Part shown: positions 48,801 to 51,530 of the stretch, one piece after another
Layout: each line of letters begins with the position of its first letter
Position numbering within the stretch: the stretch's first letter is position 1
Position numbers and translations under genes: made by a program
Notes under the pieces: model-generated
The model's database searches: none
Told to the model about the DNA's origin: nothing
Seen by the model: the letters and a program-made list of their open reading frames with translations, nothing else
NCBI GenBank assembly: GCA_003339415.1
Contig: PDHQ01000249.1
Coordinates: forward strand, 1 to 51,530
Origin: Ophiocordyceps camponoti-saundersi (nom. inval.)
Lineage: Eukaryota > Ascomycota > Sordariomycetes > Hypocreales > Ophiocordycipitaceae
Reading direction: 5' to 3'
Length of the DNA stretch: 51,530 nt

Positions 48801-50675
48801 CTTATATTAATACTTTTTTTATAATAAGAATATAACCTCTACTAATTAAGTATACTTTTTTTTAAAAATAATATAAAGCTATTTTAAATTAGATTAAAGC
48901 TTATAAATAATATCTTAAAATATTATTATAATATTATTACTAGGTAATTTCCTTATTATAAAAGCTTAGCTTTACTTATAAAGTTTATAATTAATATTTA
49001 TTATAGTTATTTTAAGGTTTTAAATTTAAAATAAAGTAGCTATAAAATTAAAATAAATTATAAGCTATTATTTATATTATTTAAAAATTTACTTTTTAAT
49101 AAATTTTTTAACGCTTTAGCTATAATTATAGCTTATATTAGAAAAGTTCCGCTTTTTTTAAAATTATAGAAAAGAGAGGAAACCGCGGCTATAATAGCTA
49201 AGGAGATATTACTAACTAATAAAGTTAAAGTAAGGAGGGCACCTCCCCGGACCTTTTTAGACTTTACTATTTATTTAATAATTTCTTATATAAAAATAAA
49301 AGCGTTTCCCGAAATAATTTTACTAATATTTACCTTAGCTTTTAATAAAATAATAAGTATAATAAATTTTTAAGTTTAAGATTACTATAATTTAAAGTAA
49401 AGCTATATTTTAGGTAAAAAATTTTCGCGGTTATAATTAACTTATATAGCGTTACCCTCCCCCTTAAAGTTACTTTAGGCGTAGCTAGCTATTATTATAA
49501 AGTAATAAAAGGAGCGGAGTTCGCTTATAATATAAGAATAAAAAGTTTATATCCGCGTTACTATAAGCGCAGAATTTGTAAAATATATAAAAGTTAAATT
49601 AAAATATATAAGCTTATTTTTAAATAGCAGTTTCTTATAATTAAGATAATTAGGATAAATAGCTTCTTATAGCTTAGCTTATATTAAATAGTAAAGTTTA
49701 CTTAGTTATAAGAATAATATTATTTTTTATAACTTATAAGTTCTAAGCTTTTATAATAATATTATTAAACTTATATATTTTATAAATATTAATAAAGAGT
49801 CTTAAAAGCTAGGCTAAGGATTTTATAAAATAATTATAATAAGTAATAAACTTTTATTAAGCTACTAATACCTTATTTTTATAAACTTAAGAGTTTTAAG
49901 CTAAAAAGAATTAATAAGTAGCTAAGCGTTTTAAAGTTAGCAATAAGGTTTAGCTTAATTTATATAATTTCCTTAATATATAACTGAAAAAAAAGCTTAA
50001 TTAAAAAAACGCTAAGTTTACGGTAATATAAATTATTAACTTTTCCTTTATTAAACTTATAAAATTACTAATAGAAGCTTATAATCGCTTTAGCGTAAAT
50101 TTACTAAGAAGGGCAGCCTTAAACCTCTTACCTAGGTAAGAAATTACTAATTTATAGCTTTTTATAATATTAATTTATAAAGAAGAAAAATAGGAAGTTA
50201 AAAAGATAATCTTAGCTAAATAAAAAAAAATAAGTAAAGGTAAGAGAAAGGAGGTTTTTATTAAATAAAAAAGTTATTAAACCTTAATATAAAAACTTTT
50301 AGTAAAACTTAAAAGTATTATAGCTCTTAATCGCTTTAAGGCTTTATATAAATTAGCTATATATAATAATAAGTAAGTTATTAGGAAATATATATTAAAA
50401 TAGCTAATAGAGAATTTATATTAAAAAGTATATTCTTAAGCGCGGAAACCCCCCCCCTTTTATAATATTTAGCAGCGCTATTTCTTTATAGATAATAACT
50501 CCTTAGCCGGGTAATAGCGGCGGCGCAATAATATTAAGGTTATCGGTTTAATAGTAGCGGTAATAAGCGTAGCGGCGGCGGTAGCGGCGGTATTACGCTT
50601 TAAAATAATAACCCTTTCCTTTAATATTAAAATATTAGCTAACCCCCTAAAGCTTAAAAGCTTATAAGGGGGGGC
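42900..50675 (+). pseudogene. Chromodomain Ty3/gypsy element (chromovirus), split by R23
   Basis: A gag-like region (about 43,600-44,450) precedes a pol reading frame. RT has Y-x-D-D at 45,905-45,916 within A-Y-L-D-D-I-I-I-Y-S (both Asp codons now AAT). RNase H (about 46,330-46,720) contains D-H-K-N-L-x-Y-F and a closing A-F-S-R motif near 46,690. Integrase core reaches S-D-R-G at 47,595-47,606 and is interrupted at about 47,730; reading resumes at 49,600 with a Y-N-Q-D-N-W-D motif and the C-terminal GPY-type region, then a chromodomain at 50,182-50,340 (W-E-V-x-K-I ... K-E-V-x-I-K-W-K-S-Y-W). Gene order and chromodomain place it among chromoviruses. A G7 polypurine tract at 50,668-50,674 probably marks the start of the right LTR; the left LTR was not found. 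Confidence 0.8.
47730..49596 (+). mobile_element. R23 element, most complete copy (1,867 bp)
   Basis: Inserted in the integrase of the chromovirus: codons on the two sides join in frame, and a 15-base near-duplication (47715-47729 and 49597-49611, one mismatch) flanks it. A TAA repeat adjoins its left end. It contains in one piece the segments found separately at 12,910-13,694, 15,476-16,050, 3,896-5,264 and 16,288-16,795. I could not assign it to a class. A long, variable target duplication and a simple-repeat end would suit a non-LTR or SINE-like element read from right to left, but no RT motif was seen. Confidence 0.7.
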
Positions 50676-51324
50676 GATATTAAAGATAATATTAATATAT
50701 TTTTTAGATAAGATAAATTAGCTTTCTATATTTTATATAGCGGGATTAAAAATATAAATTATATAATAAAAGAAATATTATTATATATAAGCTTAAGCTT
50801 AGCTAATATTATTAAGGCTTAAGCTATTATAATTATTATTTAAAATATATTATTAGCCTTTATTATTATAAATAAATACTTAATATTAGCGGTAATATAT
50901 TACGCTATATAAGCTAAAACTAATAGCTAAAAGGCTAATATATAAGTTTAATATAAAAGTATATATTTCGTATAAAATATATAAGATTTCTATTTTTTTA
51001 TATATTTTAATATTATAGCCTAGTCGTAATACTTATATCCTTACTTAATATAATAAAGGTATAAATACTTTTAAAAAGCTCTCTTTTTATTATTTTTATC
51101 GATAATACTATTTTTATCGCTATTTTTATTATTATTACTATTATTACCTTTATTATTCTTATTATTTTTATTTATAATAGTAATAGCAGTAAAGTTAGTA
51201 GCGGTAATAGCGGCGGCAGCGATATTTTAAAAATAGCTTTTATACTCGCTAGGCTAAGATATCCCTATAAATAGGAAAAATATTAACGTAATGAAACCTG
51301 TAAAGTAAGTAGCGGATTTCCTTA
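50676..51324. other. Probable remnant of the right LTR of the chromovirus
   Basis: The sequence after the G7 tract begins CGATATTA, where an LTR would start. It is AT-rich, with TTATT/TATCG motifs near 51,090-51,180 and a few GGC/GTA triplets near 51,200. No matching left LTR was found, so this is only positional inference. Confidence 0.35.

Positions 51325-51530
<206 letters not shown>

Overview
The window reads as nuclear DNA of a filamentous ascomycete (Pezizomycotina; Sordariomycetes is my guess from the style of the three proteins, not proven). The evidence is GT-AG introns of 52-62 bases, three ordinary fungal housekeeping genes, and about 45 kb of AT-rich relic transposons carrying the signature of repeat-induced point mutation (RIP): CpA and TpG are almost absent, while TpA is abundant and CpG persists. 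In the relics ATG is nearly gone, Gln/Trp codons have become TAA/TAG, and the aspartates of catalytic motifs have become Asn.

Layout. 1-17,250 is a nested transposon block: a Ty3/gypsy relic (about 1,000-3,895) holding a 580-bp mini LTR element (2,377-2,956); two tandem partial copies of an unclassified repeat called R23 here; a 1,500-bp terminal-inverted-repeat element (5,267-6,766); a second gypsy relic (6,769 to about 12,320) interrupted by a 1.78-kb LTR element (8,164-9,945); and an R23 copy split by a second member of that 1.78-kb family (13,695-15,470). 17,250-18,328 is a small pocket largely spared by RIP, with a 163-bp direct repeat and a solo LTR. 18,329-27,465 is a structurally complete gypsy relic of about 9.1 kb with 203-bp LTRs and CCTAC on both sides.

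27,466-33,350 is a gene island of normal composition with three intron-containing genes: eIF3j/HCR1 (+), MDM31 (-) and PNO1/DIM2 (+). eIF3j and MDM31 converge; MDM31 and PNO1 diverge from a shared promoter region of about 500 bp. eIF3j acts in 40S translation initiation and late 40S processing, PNO1 in 40S biogenesis, and MDM31 in the mitochondrial inner membrane.

33,350-51,530 returns to RIP-altered DNA: a 636-bp inverted-repeat element (33,542-34,177), a LINE-type retrotransposon (about 34,980-39,900) with zinc-knuckle ORF1 and endonuclease/RT ORF2, an unidentified minus-strand relic, and a chromodomain gypsy element (about 42,900-50,675) split inside its integrase by the most complete R23 copy (47,730-49,596). 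Both window ends are simple-sequence tracts.

The most useful signals are the nested insertions whose target duplications, and in one case an empty site, are all visible in the window; two families of very small LTR elements; and RIP gradients that fade at the outer edges of the elements next to the gene island. I did not find a novel defence or biosynthetic system. Coordinates of relic boundaries are approximate unless a target duplication is given.
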